Source of the DNA: Bacillota bacterium
Lineage (GTDB): Bacteria; Bacillota; Clostridia; Acetivibrionales; DTU013
DNA: 64,000 nt
Direction: 5' to 3'
NCBI GenBank assembly: GCA_023411575.1
Contig: JAEYOP010000016.1
Span: 186,001 to 250,000, forward strand
Shown here: positions 25,759 through 35,724 of the stretch, in pieces
How positions within the stretch are numbered: position 1 is the stretch's first letter
How the letters are laid out: each line of letters starts with the position of its first letter
Translations under genes and position numbers: made by a program
Notes under the pieces: model-generated
Told to the model about the DNA's origin: nothing
Seen by the model: the letters and a program-made list of their open reading frames with translations, nothing else
Databases searched by the model: none

Positions 25759-25763
25759 AAGAA

Positions 25764-25789
25764 AAGTGGCCAAAAGCCACTTCTTTTTT
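25764..25789 (+). terminator. Rho-independent terminator after methyltransferase
   Basis: A perfect 7-bp stem AAGTGGC/GCCACTT (25764-25770 with 25776-25782) and a 5-nt loop are followed by CTTTTTTA. Confidence 0.9.
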
Positions 25790-25892
25790 ATGTAATTATT
25801 GTAATGTCATATTTTGTAATATATAATATATTTAAATATTATTTTGTCTTCTATTTACATGCGCACTATATTTTACATATATGAGGTGACAA

Positions 25893-27983
25893 ATGGATAG
25901 CTATATCAGAATTAATGAAGGTAAAGAGAGTCAGGATCGCACGCCATATAATGAAATCTATACTGCATACAGATCATTTTATAAAAATATTTTAATAACA
26001 CGAGATACAGAAGTAGGTGAAGAAACATACGTTCCTTTAACTGATGAGGAAGATGAAATTATGTCTTATTTCCAAACCCATAAAAGCCATTTTATTTTTG
26101 TAACTGGACTTAAGGGAATTGGCAAATCCACATTTTTACATTCAATCAAAAGGAAAATTGAAAAAAGTCCTTGTTACGAAATAATAAAAATCGATCTAAA
26201 TGCCAGAGAAAAACCATTCCCTACTAATAATGAAATTGTAACGAATGTTGAAGAAGTCGAGAATATTATAGAAAAATTTTTAGCAAATTACTATTTTGAT
26301 CTCGTTGCAGATTATTTTAACATTAAACAATCTTCTGATAATAAGCATAAATTCTATTGTGATTTATTTAATTTTATGGAAAAGCATAATGGCCATGCAT
26401 TTATTGCCGACACTACATTTATTGACAATGATGAAGAAAAGATAGCATACATAAAAAATTTAAGGAAAAGCAGTAATGGATACACATTAGCACTTACTGC
26501 ACTAAAGTTATTGATATACGAGATGCAACAAAAATTTATATGTGAAAATGTATCAACTTGTGAACTAAGCTTAAATTGCATGAAAAACAATCGTACAAAA
26601 TTACTTATTATACTTGATAATTGTGATTTGAAGCATATCGAATACAACAAAATGTTTGTAAAAAAGCTTCTTCATACTATTGAATGTGTAAATAATTCAG
26701 ATGTACAAGTTGGAAATATTATGATAATGATGGCTTGCAGAACAAATATATATAATATAATTAAAAGTAATAGTAGTAAAAATGAAGTAGGTGCCTATAC
26801 TGTTAAGCATATTCATATAATCAAACCTTGCTCTTTAGCAGTATTATTAGATAAAAGGTATCAGAGGTATATAAAGGAAGAGCATCTTAGTAGTATTGAA
26901 GACATTAATTTTGTAAAAGACAATAAAACAGTTACAATTGAAAAAAGAAATAGCTCTATAATTAAATTTACCAAATATTTAAGCTCCGATGGACAAGATG
27001 AAGTTCTTTTAAGCCTATGTAATAATGACTTATCAATCGCATTAGACGAAGTTCTCAAAATATTTAAAAATAAGTATTTTATTAAAGTACAAGATCTTAT
27101 CCCTGCAGTAATAGAATCATCGTCAAAATATGATCAATTTGTCGGTTTACGTTTATCAAAAATACTAAATGCTCTTGCTTACGGCAATCCTATTTCAGAA
27201 GAAAAAATGTTTTATCCTGCAACAGAAACTATCCTCTCCAATATATTTTTTTGGGATCCTATTTATAGCGAAAGTTTTTTACTCCAAATAAGAATAATAC
27301 AATTTTTACTAAATCTGAGAGTCTCAGAAGAAATTGAGAAATACGGTGTAGATATTCTCAGAATAGTTAATATGAATAATAAATATTTTATAAATCAAAA
27401 ATTATATAGTGGACAAGAAATGGAAATAAGGGATTCTGTTTTATATTGCCTTAATTATATGTGGGCAAAAGAACTAATTCATACAAATACGATGAATAAA
27501 CCCGAATCCGTATATGATAGGATATTCTTAATGCCCAAAGCTGAAGCTTTATACAATTTGTTAAGTGAAAATAGCTTACTAATCGAATTTTTTGTAGATG
27601 ACACATTTGTAAAAAAAGATGCATTCGACAACTACACTTTTATGCGTGGTAGTATATTAAATATTGAAGATCGATTTATAAAATTAATGAAATTTGTAAA
27701 TTTTATAATAGCAGCTGAAGAAAACCAAATAAAAGCTGTAGTAGAAAATAATGCGCTCAAAAATTTCTTTAATGTCTTTGGAAATAAACTTCTCAGTGAA
27801 CATATTTTTGAAGGTATTACCAAAAGTTATAAAAGCTTCTATGAAAGACATTTGTATTTTTATGATTCATATAAAAATACTGAAACAAGAAGCACAACTA
27901 TGGAAACAGATTTAGAGAATCTATATATTAAAGCACAAAATAGGTTAACAAAATTTTTAAATAATTTATCAAATATAATGTGA
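25893..27983 (+). CDS. P-loop NTPase, STAND/AAA-like defence ATPase candidate
   Basis: A 696-residue protein with Walker A TGLKGIGKST (about 71-80), Walker B TKLLIILDNCD (about 235-245) and a sensor-like strand MIMMACRTN near 278. The remaining 400 residues are helical and lack recognisable repeats. The site GAGGTGACAA fixes the start. It is followed after 14 bp by a two-TM protein on the same strand. ATPase sensor plus membrane partner is a recurrent plan in anti-phage modules, and the position inside a restriction island fits. The ATPase clade needs a profile search. Confidence 0.65.
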   Translation: MDSYIRINEGKESQDRTPYNEIYTAYRSFYKNILITRDTEVGEETYVPLTDEEDEIMSYFQTHKSHFIFVTGLKGIGKSTFLHSIKRKIEKSPCYEIIKIDLNAREKPFPTNNEIVTNVEEVENIIEKFLANYYFDLVADYFNIKQSSDNKHKFYCDLFNFMEKHNGHAFIADTTFIDNDEEKIAYIKNLRKSSNGYTLALTALKLLIYEMQQKFICENVSTCELSLNCMKNNRTKLLIILDNCDLKHIEYNKMFVKKLLHTIECVNNSDVQVGNIMIMMACRTNIYNIIKSNSSKNEVGAYTVKHIHIIKPCSLAVLLDKRYQRYIKEEHLSSIEDINFVKDNKTVTIEKRNSSIIKFTKYLSSDGQDEVLLSLCNNDLSIALDEVLKIFKNKYFIKVQDLIPAVIESSSKYDQFVGLRLSKILNALAYGNPISEEKMFYPATETILSNIFFWDPIYSESFLLQIRIIQFLLNLRVSEEIEKYGVDILRIVNMNNKYFINQKLYSGQEMEIRDSVLYCLNYMWAKELIHTNTMNKPESVYDRIFLMPKAEALYNLLSENSLLIEFFVDDTFVKKDAFDNYTFMRGSILNIEDRFIKLMKFVNFIIAAEENQIKAVVENNALKNFFNVFGNKLLSEHIFEGITKSYKSFYERHLYFYDSYKNTETRSTTMETDLENLYIKAQNRLTKFLNNLSNIM

Positions 27984-27997
27984 AAGGTTAATAATAA

Positions 27998-28720
27998 ATG
28001 ATTATTAATAAGAAGCGTCTATTGTTTTACGGTATTTCCATCATATTTTTTTTTATGATACCAATTGTGCTTGATAATTTCATTTTTAAAAATAATATGA
28101 GTTCCTCAATAACTAATGGCGAATGGGCAAGTTTTTTAGGTAGTTATATAGGTGGTATTCTGTCAGGTATTATAACTCTAGCTGGCGTTGGTCTTACCAT
28201 AATGTATAACAATAAAATTATTAAGGAGCAAAAGATACAGTTTGAAGAAAATGATAATAAGCAATATAGACTAAAAAATAGGCCTTATATAACAGTTAAT
28301 ATTTGTGAAACTAAGATGAGTGTTTTAAATTTTTTCTATTTACCCAATGATGGATCTGAATCAAAAAATGAGAGACATATCTTTACAGAAATATATTTTG
28401 AAAATATCGGCAACAATGCTGCTATTAGGCTTTTTTCCGCTATAGATTTTTATTCTTATGATAAGGAATCGCAGGAAAAAATTAAAACAAATATTTTTAC
28501 AACCAAGTCAACACTCAAGAGAAATGAAAAGACAAAAAGAGCGTACCTAAGGTTTTCAATATTTGAAAATAAGGTATATAACTATGATTTAGCTATATCA
28601 TATTATGATTTAATAGATAATTTATATACACAGAATATCCACATCTGCATTAACGCATCTAGTACGGATCATGGCTATGAATTTAGTAGTATTTCATATC
28701 AACCTACATTAACCAATTGA
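27998..28720 (+). CDS. Two-TM membrane protein, partner of the NTPase
   Basis: A 240-residue protein. TM1 is about residues 8-25 (LLFYGISIIFFFMIPIVL) and TM2 about 42-70 (FLGSYIGGILSGIITLAGVG). A short coiled region and a roughly 140-residue C-terminal domain with alternating strands follow. The WASFLGSYIGG type of TM pair recurs in small Bacillota hypothetical proteins of unknown role. It lies 14 bp after the NTPase gene, so it is likely its effector or membrane anchor. Function is inferred only. Confidence 0.6.
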   Translation: MIINKKRLLFYGISIIFFFMIPIVLDNFIFKNNMSSSITNGEWASFLGSYIGGILSGIITLAGVGLTIMYNNKIIKEQKIQFEENDNKQYRLKNRPYITVNICETKMSVLNFFYLPNDGSESKNERHIFTEIYFENIGNNAAIRLFSAIDFYSYDKESQEKIKTNIFTTKSTLKRNEKTKRAYLRFSIFENKVYNYDLAISYYDLIDNLYTQNIHICINASSTDHGYEFSSISYQPTLTN

Positions 28721-28814
28721 TATTTCTCCGATATCTCCCATAAAAATAGTTTATCTAAAATTTTATTCTTTGCTTAAGGATCTTCCTGCAGACATTTTTT
28801 TATGCTAAAATATA

Positions 28815-28826
28815 GAACATACGTTC
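28815..28826. promoter_or_regulatory. LexA (SOS) box
   Basis: GAAC-ATAC-GTTC matches the Bacillota LexA/DinR core GAAC-N4-GTTC exactly. It overlaps a plausible promoter region about 20 bp before the ImmA/IrrE-like gene and upstream of the recombinase gene. DNA damage would thus derepress this end of the element. Confidence 0.7.
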
Positions 28827-28844
28827 TTTATCGGGGGATCTATT

Positions 28845-29349
28845 TTGATTGAATCAGAGAAGTTTGATATTATCCTTCAGAAATGTAGGTTTATCAAAGA
28901 ATACCTCCCGCTCCCAGAATCAATACTTGGGTATTATTACTGCGACGGGCAATATTACATGATCATGCTTAATGAAAGTATTCGATGCGATGATGCTTGA
29001 CAGGTGCGTTCTGGCTGAAGAGATCGGCCATTACCACACTAGCATAGGCGACATTACACCGCGGAAATATATGTGTTACCGAGATCGACTAACTATGGAC
29101 AAGCAGGAATTATAGGCAATGAGATGGGCAACGGGTTTTCTTATTCCGACCAGACTGCTGCTGGATGCTATTAGTAACAATAGAACCATATCCCTGCCGG
29201 AGCTGGCAGACCGCTTCATGGTGACTCATGAGTTCCTCATGCAGAAACTTAAGTTTATGTCCAAGCAGAATGGCGTCTGGGACCTGGATTGTAAAACAGC
29301 CTTATACCTTTACAACTTCCCTTCTGTCTACATTTATGAAAAAATATGA
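28845..29349 (+). pseudogene. ImmA/IrrE-family metallopeptidase, broken
   Basis: It starts at a TTG with the site GGGGG. The first frame ends at MIMLNESIRCDDA, and the next frame resumes MLDRCVLAEEIGHYHTSIGD, which contains the peptidase's metal-binding Glu-x-Gly-His region. An in-frame TAG follows (MDKQEL*), and then AMRWATGFLIPTRLLLDAI continues to a stop at 29349. So one frameshift near 28998 and one nonsense codon disable it. Such peptidases cleave the element's XRE repressor after DNA damage. Loss of this gene would leave the repressor at 14.3 kb uncleaved. Confidence 0.8.
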
Positions 29350-29363
29350 ATGAGGTGTTTCAA

Positions 29364-30911
<1,548 letters not shown>

Positions 30912-30951
30912 TTGGTGGCGGCAAAGAGCTTTGCCTCAACCGCGCTTTTAC

Positions 30952-30980
30952 AGTATAACACCGTAATTCTCATAATGCAA
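30952..30980 (-). promoter_or_regulatory. Promoter of tRNA-fMet
   Basis: On the minus strand a TTGCAT -35 (30975-30980) and a TATACT -10 (30952-30957) are 17 bp apart, about 50 bp before the tRNA 5' end. It matches the sigma-A consensus well. Confidence 0.75.
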
Positions 30981-31109
30981 GCGGTTTAAAAAACAATTTT
31001 TCGGCAATAAGTGGAAGGCGGCTGCAATAGGCGGCACAATCCCTGATAAAGCCTAAATATCTGGCAACCGCAGCGCTGCCGCACCGGACAATATTCCCCG
31101 GAAATGTTT

Positions 31110-31751
31110 TTAAAGCGGGGGCAAAAGAGCCAGCAAATGGTTCTCCAAAAGCCTTTTTTCCTGGTTCACCAGGTTGTCGATGTATTCCCTGACGGTGAAA
31201 ATGGTGTTCTTATACCGGAATGTCATCTGGACGCCGTATTCGTTCCGGCCGTACAGCGATCTCTTTCGGGCCACCACGCCTTCTATATTGATGACGTTTT
31301 TAAAGATGCAGACATTGATTTCGAGGCACTCTCCGATTTCAAGGGAAGCTTCCGTACAAATCCGCACACCGTCATAGCTGATATCCTTAATCAGTACCGG
31401 AGTGGAAACCTCATGAAACAGCCCATGCTTTACATATCCCAGTATGGAAACGGGATACCGTATGCTATGCCTTCTTTCTACGGTATAGGAAGTCATGTCC
31501 GGAGATATGGTCACTTCGTTGTTTTCGGCCTTGCGCAGTACAAAACCGCCGAATACGTTGACTTCCCTGCTGTTGCCGAATTTTCCGAAGATTACGGGAT
31601 CGCCTTTAAAAATGTTATTGGATAAATCCACATTATCATTAAGCCGGATGGTAAAGAAGCTTTCGGGAGTTCCGCTGACCAGCGAGCAGGTTACCGGTTT
31701 GGACCTGGAATAGTGGCGAAGTGCAAAAAAGTTTTGATGGTTTCGGTTCAT
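31110..31751 (-). CDS. PilZ-domain c-di-GMP-binding protein
   Basis: A 213-residue protein, start at MNRNHQNFF with GGAGGGAG (a longer frame from 31880 lacks a site). An N-terminal YcgR-like beta domain (about 1-100) is followed by a PilZ domain with the c-di-GMP-binding RxxxR (ERRHSIRYP) and D-x-S-x-x-G (IKDISYDGVRI) motifs, ending NEYGVQMTF. It should bind cyclic-di-GMP and modulate motility or surface behaviour. The gene stands alone beyond tRNA-fMet and is host-like in composition. Confidence 0.88.
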   Translation of the reverse strand: MNRNHQNFFALRHYSRSKPVTCSLVSGTPESFFTIRLNDNVDLSNNIFKGDPVIFGKFGNSREVNVFGGFVLRKAENNEVTISPDMTSYTVERRHSIRYPVSILGYVKHGLFHEVSTPVLIKDISYDGVRICTEASLEIGECLEINVCIFKNVINIEGVVARKRSLYGRNEYGVQMTFRYKNTIFTVREYIDNLVNQEKRLLENHLLALLPPL

Positions 31752-32068
31752 ATTCTCCCTCCAAAGCTGCTGTATTGTAATGTAATGCGTCAAGTCAAAA
31801 AGGCAGATAGAAGCTGTCCCATTCGTGATCTCCCCAGCCGGCTGCCGCTCTGTACCGGTAAAATCTTCTTCATTCTGCATGTCCCCCGGCCCTTGTATTG
31901 AGAATATTGTAAATTGGCATTAATCTATTATCAAATATACCACAAAATGGGTAAGGAGGATAGCCTTCTTCAAAGAAAACCGGCTTCAACCGTTTTAAGA
32001 ATGGAATGCCGTGGGGTATAATAGTACAAAGAGGGGTGGTTGGGGTGGAGAAGGTTTAAAGGAGTATT

Positions 32069-32830
32069 ATGTATTTACTATCGCTTGCCCTGTATCCGGA
32101 TGAACAGCAGCGGGAGGATGGATTTGAAGCATTTCTTGATGAACTGAGCTGGTATTTTGGTTCCTTGATCAAAAACGGTCAAACACTAAGGAACGACTGC
32201 AATACAATAGAATCTGAGGGTGAATTCGTAACTTACCTTTTGGCGCCCGAGCCGGATTCCCTGGATATGAAAAATGCGAACACTTATGTAAAAGCTTCCT
32301 ACGAAAAGGTATTATCCCTCTGTCGTCATGAGCCAACCATCCGGTTATTGGGGAAATCTTCAGATTACGAACTCTCCTGTACATGCCAATCCCCGAGCTG
32401 GTATATGCTGTACTCGGACTATACGACGAATGAATCCCCTCTCGTTTGTGGAGATTGCGGCAAATCGGTTCCTTTATATAAACTGCCGAAAATCCTTGAG
32501 GAAGACGAGTACTATTCTGTCCTAAGCTGGCAAAAAGCATATAATGCCTGTGACCGTTTGTTCATGGAAGGAATTGCGGAGCGGACCGCATACGGGAGAT
32601 TATCAAATCCCACATCGGATTTATCTATCCTGGGGCTTAAAATCTGCACTGCTTTTGAAAACATAGTCCAAAAGCCCTTTTATTACTTTCTGTACCGCTA
32701 CTATTCGGAACATAAGCCGATTTGCCCTATCTGTTCGGAGCCATGGAAGCTGGCTGAGGATAATAACCTCTTTGTAGATTACCGGTGTAAGAGATGTAGA
32801 TTGGTTGCCGATTTAGTCAAAAGTAGATAA
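32069..32830 (+). CDS. DUF2310 zinc-ribbon protein
   Basis: A 253-residue cytoplasmic protein matching the DUF2310 family, described as zinc-ribbon-containing and possibly nucleic-acid-binding. Two Cys clusters are visible: CTCQ with VCGDCGK in the middle, and ICPICSEPW with YRCKRCRLV at the C-terminus. The site AAAGGAG precedes the ATG, and a TATAAT (32017-32022) suggests its own promoter. A bidirectional terminator separates it from the convergent tRNA-Leu. The biochemical function is unknown. Confidence 0.8.
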   Translation: MYLLSLALYPDEQQREDGFEAFLDELSWYFGSLIKNGQTLRNDCNTIESEGEFVTYLLAPEPDSLDMKNANTYVKASYEKVLSLCRHEPTIRLLGKSSDYELSCTCQSPSWYMLYSDYTTNESPLVCGDCGKSVPLYKLPKILEEDEYYSVLSWQKAYNACDRLFMEGIAERTAYGRLSNPTSDLSILGLKICTAFENIVQKPFYYFLYRYYSEHKPICPICSEPWKLAEDNNLFVDYRCKRCRLVADLVKSR

Positions 32831-32878
32831 TCCATCCTCTACCTCGTTAGCAAAATGGCCGCAAAACCACAAAAAAAT

Positions 32879-32920
32879 AAAATGCAAGAAGTTCAGTTTT
32901 GAACTGAACCCTTGCATTTT
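32879..32920. terminator. Bidirectional terminator
   Basis: A 10-bp outer stem (AAAATGCAAG at 32879-32888 with CTTGCATTTT at 32911-32920) encloses an 8-bp inner stem (32891-32898 with 32902-32909). The A/T ends give U-tracts both ways. It lies between the convergent DUF2310 gene and tRNA-Leu. Confidence 0.88.
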
Positions 32921-32922
32921 CA

Positions 32923-33009
32923 TGGTGCCGAAGACCGGGGTCGAACCGGTACGGATTTAACTCCGCAGGATTTTAAGTCCTGTGCGTCTGCCAGTTCCGC
33001 CACTTCGGC
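32923..33009 (-). tRNA. tRNA-Leu (UAA)
   Basis: An 87-nt class II tRNA with acceptor GCCGAAG pairing with CTTCGGC, anticodon loop CTTAAAA (UAA), a long variable arm, T-loop GGTTCGACCCC and an encoded CCA. The complement of its 3' end begins at 32923. Confidence 0.97.
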
Positions 33010-33083
33010 ATGGGGTCATGACTACAATATAATAACATCCCGCTTTTTAAAAAGCAAGCGTCTGTATCTCCGGAAAATACTCC

Positions 33084-33509
33084 CTAATAGTACTGGGCGG
33101 ACTTTCTGTATCCCCCGCTGCCGCGCTTGGATTCAAAGTTTTTCTTGAGGTCGTGCATTCTTTCGTCGCTGTCCTTCATATATTTTGAAAGACGGTCTTC
33201 AAAGGACAATCCCTCGCCTGCGCCGCGGTTCCAATCGATTTCCATGGGCGGTCTGCCTATTCTGGGAGCGGTGGTACGGTCGATGGCTTTTTTGATCGAC
33301 AGGCTGATTTTGCCGTTCTCCATCGAAAGCACCCTCACCTTCACTTCCTGATTTTCTCTCAAGTGGTTTTTGATATCCTTGACGTATTCCTCTGCGATTT
33401 CAGAGATGTGGACAAGGCCTGTCTTACCCTCGGGGAGTTGGATGAAAGCTCCGAAATTGGTTATTCCGGCGACTTTGCCCTCAACGATATTACCAACCTC
33501 AACAAGCAT
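33084..33509 (-). CDS. yabR: S1 RNA-binding domain protein (YabR-like)
   Basis: A 141-residue protein with an N-terminal S1 domain (VGNIVEGKVAGITNFGAFIQ, then GLVHISEI, then VKVRVLSMENGKISLSIKKA). A basic, glycine-containing tail of 60 residues follows. I use the ATG at 33509 (AGGAGG 12 bp upstream). It is the last gene of the mazG-hup-rqcP-yabPQ-divIC block, the position of yabR in Bacillus. It likely binds RNA or ribosomes; the exact role is not established. Confidence 0.9.
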   Translation of the reverse strand: MLVEVGNIVEGKVAGITNFGAFIQLPEGKTGLVHISEIAEEYVKDIKNHLRENQEVKVRVLSMENGKISLSIKKAIDRTTAPRIGRPPMEIDWNRGAGEGLSFEDRLSKYMKDSDERMHDLKKNFESKRGSGGYRKSAQYY

Positions 33510-33540
33510 ACAGAAAGAAATCCTCCTACAACGTTTATAA

Positions 33541-33557
33541 AAACGGCTTTGCCGTTT
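33541..33557 (-). terminator. Small hairpin between divIC and the S1 gene
   Basis: AAACGGC-TTT-GCCGTTT forms a perfect 7-bp stem. On the minus strand it is followed by TTTATAA. It is a moderate terminator or attenuator upstream of the S1-protein gene. Confidence 0.55.
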
Positions 33558-33692
33558 CATTCAGGGAATCATGGAAGTGTGATTGTCCAAGGAAGCAATA
33601 CGATTATATAACATGCCGAATATTTCGTCAAGCCTGTATTCGCAGGCATTGCGAGCAATTTTACATGTTCTGGGTCTTACAGATGCTGGATT

Positions 33693-33977
33693 TTATTTGC
33701 CGATATCGACATACAGGCGTTCATTTTTTTTCACCATGCCCAGCTTGTCTCTGGCAACCTTCTCGATGTATTCGTCGCTGTTGATGATTTCTTTCTCTTT
33801 TTTCAGCTCTTCATTGGTTTTCTGCTCTTCGGCGATCTTGCTCTCCATCTTGCTGTCTTCAAGGTTTTTGGCATAAATGAGCTTTTGCTGTCCCACCGCA
33901 AGGTAGGACAAATAGATGAAAATCGCCGCCAATATGAAAATGCCGAATCTGGAACCCGACTTCTTTTTCCTGCTCAT
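33693..33977 (-). CDS. divIC: Septum formation initiator DivIC/FtsB family
   Basis: A 94-residue bitopic division protein: basic cytoplasmic start MSRKKKSGSR, one TM (FGIFILAAIFIYLSYLAV, about 11-28), then a coiled coil (KMESKIAEEQKTNEELKKEK) and the conserved EYIEKVARDKLGMVKKNE end. The family works with FtsL and DivIB at the division septum. The position next to yabQ is conserved across spore-formers. Confidence 0.92.
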   Translation of the reverse strand: MSRKKKSGSRFGIFILAAIFIYLSYLAVGQQKLIYAKNLEDSKMESKIAEEQKTNEELKKEKEIINSDEYIEKVARDKLGMVKKNERLYVDIGK

Positions 33978-34068
33978 CCTGAAATGCCCCTTATCCCTTG
34001 TAAAAAATCGCTGGCTGAATTCCTTCGTCCTTTATTAATTCTATGTTTCCGGAAAAATTCCTGCATTT

Positions 34069-34578
34069 CTATATTTTTTTTCTGATGTTCCGGACGCTTT
34101 TTGCCCAAAACTTCAATTTGGAGAACCGCACTCTTCCCCTGGACCCGGTTTTCCGCACAACTCTCCAGGAGCTTCGCAGAAGCCGGCCGGCCGGGGTGGC
34201 CAGAAGCCTCCATATTAATCTTATCGGATAGGACAGGATAAAAATCAAGCCTTTTATTACCCAGCTCACGATTTTGATGATAAAAAGGGAGGAGCTCATA
34301 ACCGCCCTGCTGAACAAAAGGGCGTAAAAAATCACGCCCAGAAGGGCTCCAATGAACACATAGACCCGCAGCTCCCCGTCATTGCTGTAATATACGGTGA
34401 AAAACAGGATCAGGGCGGCCATGATCCAATACAGCAGGTCCTGCACGTAGGTGACCAGACCGCCGGTTTTCACCGCTCTGCGGAATATCCGGAAAAAGTC
34501 GTATACCAGCGCGATGGCCATACCGCCGACGATGGTGCAGAAAAAAACATAGGCCTGGCTGCTCACCGATACGATCAT
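34069..34578 (-). CDS. yabQ: Sporulation membrane protein YabQ
   Basis: A 169-residue membrane protein with an N-terminal segment SSQAYVFFCTIVGGMAIALV, the conserved YDFFRIFRR loop and several further TM segments, then a basic tail of about 45 residues. YabQ is needed for spore cortex formation in Bacillus and sits in the outer forespore membrane. The ATG overlaps the end of yabP by 4 bp, so translation is coupled. Its presence indicates an endospore former. Confidence 0.93.
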   Translation of the reverse strand: MIVSVSSQAYVFFCTIVGGMAIALVYDFFRIFRRAVKTGGLVTYVQDLLYWIMAALILFFTVYYSNDGELRVYVFIGALLGVIFYALLFSRAVMSSSLFIIKIVSWVIKGLIFILSYPIRLIWRLLATPAGRLLRSSWRVVRKTGSRGRVRFSKLKFWAKSVRNIRKKI

Positions 34579-34868
34579 TTGAACATGCGGGCAAGAAATC
34601 CTCCGCCCTTGCCCCTGGAGCCGTCTCGTTCGGAATATTCGCAGCTGACGATTTCCCCTTCGATTCCCAGTTCCGAATTGTCAATATTTAATTTGTTGAT
34701 ATGCAGGTCGATCCCCTTGATCACCAGCATGCCGAGCTCCGTGTCCACGACGACGCATTCGTCGTTGAAGCTCTCCACGTCTATTACACCGGATATATTC
34801 AGCTTTTCCCGGTTTTCAAGGACGAGGTTTTGGACCTTTTGCTTCGGCACTTTCTTTTCCTCGATCAT
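34575..34868 (-). CDS. yabP: Sporulation protein YabP
   Basis: A 97-residue beta-rich protein of the YabP family with the hallmark ELGMLVIKGIDLHINKLNID and LENREKLNISGVIDVESFND. It acts in sporulation with YabQ. The last 10 residues (RGKGGGFLARMF) are a Gly-rich extension typical of clostridial members. It is followed immediately by yabQ. Confidence 0.93.
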   Translation of the reverse strand: MIEEKKVPKQKVQNLVLENREKLNISGVIDVESFNDECVVVDTELGMLVIKGIDLHINKLNIDNSELGIEGEIVSCEYSERDGSRGKGGGFLARMFK

Positions 34869-35071
34869 TTTATCCCTCCTTGGTGGTTTGGCGGCAAACT
34901 GCCTGATTTACGCATCACTGAATTATATGCATGTACAAGAAATAAAATGATAAAAAGCAGATCAGAGTGAACCGGCTTTGCCGGACGGGCCCGATAGAAT
35001 ACGCCCAATAGAAAAGGACAAGGCCTCATGAACTGTTCCCTGTCCCGTTCCGGAATGTTTTGAATAGTGGA
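34869..35071. other. Intergenic gap before yabP, no gene seen
   Basis: 203 bp between rqcP and yabP. It contains a short CCGGC-TTT-GCCGG stem-loop (34972-34984) and an A/T-rich patch that could be a sporulation promoter for yabPQ. No tRNA or small frame is convincing. Confidence 0.4.
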
Positions 35072-35311
35072 TTATTTGATTACGTACATTTCCTTGGAAT
35101 CGGCTTTCGTGACGTGTTCCGATACGGACGTGATTTCTACTGTCGTCAGACTGCTGCCGAACCGGATCTCCACCACGTCTCCGACCTTCACCTCGGTACC
35201 CGGCTTTGCCACCTTGCCGTTGATCGTTACATGCCCGGTTTCACAGGCTTCGTTTGCCAGAGTGCGCCTCTTTATAAGCCTGGATACCTTTAGATATTTG
35301 TCTATCCTCAC
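35072..35311 (-). CDS. rqcP: RqcP, S4-domain ribosome quality control factor
   Basis: A 79-residue S4 RNA-binding protein (MRIDKYLKVSRLIKRRTLAN, then INGKVAKPGTEVKVGDVVEI) matching the YabO/RqcP/Hsp15 family. In Bacillota RqcP works with RqcH on stalled 50S subunits to add alanine tails to nascent chains. The gene order hup-rqcP-yabP is the standard clostridial one. Confidence 0.93.
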   Translation of the reverse strand: MRIDKYLKVSRLIKRRTLANEACETGHVTINGKVAKPGTEVKVGDVVEIRFGSSLTTVEITSVSEHVTKADSKEMYVIK

Positions 35312-35407
35312 GATACTACCCCCATTACCCTTTTCTTTAGCGCTTCACACAAACCTACCTCAGGCGGATGTGCAAAGCCCCGTCTGTCTCCTGTTTATAG
35401 ACCGCTT

Positions 35408-35683
35408 TTACTCGTTGACCATGTCCCGGAGCGCCTTGCCGACCTTGAAAACCGGAGCCTTTGATGCTTTTATGGTGATCTCCTGCTTGGTCTGCGGATT
35501 TCTGCCCTTACGTTCCGAGCGTTCCCGGACTTCGAAGGAACCGAAACCCACCAGCTGCACCTTGTCTCCGCCGGTCAGGGCCTCCTCGACGCTCTCGATA
35601 AAGGCATTCAAAGCCTTTTCCGCATCCGCTCTGGTGATATCGCCTTTTTCCGACATGCTCTTTATTAAATCCGCCTTATTCAT
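35408..35683 (-). CDS. hup: DNA-binding protein HU
   Basis: A 91-residue HU-family nucleoid protein: MNKADLIKSMSEKGDITRAD, the conserved GFGSFEVRERSERKGRNPQT arm region with the DNA-intercalating Pro, and the terminal FKVGKALRDMVN. It binds and bends DNA as a dimer. It lies between mazG and rqcP. Confidence 0.96.
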   Translation of the reverse strand: MNKADLIKSMSEKGDITRADAEKALNAFIESVEEALTGGDKVQLVGFGSFEVRERSERKGRNPQTKQEITIKASKAPVFKVGKALRDMVNE

Positions 35684-35724
35684 TTCCTTTCCTCCCTTTC
35701 AAATACCTCTGGTTTGTACCTGCT

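Noticed and set aside
34972..34984. CCGGC-TTT-GCCGG as a terminator
   Set aside because: The stem is only 5 bp and no U-tract follows on either strand.
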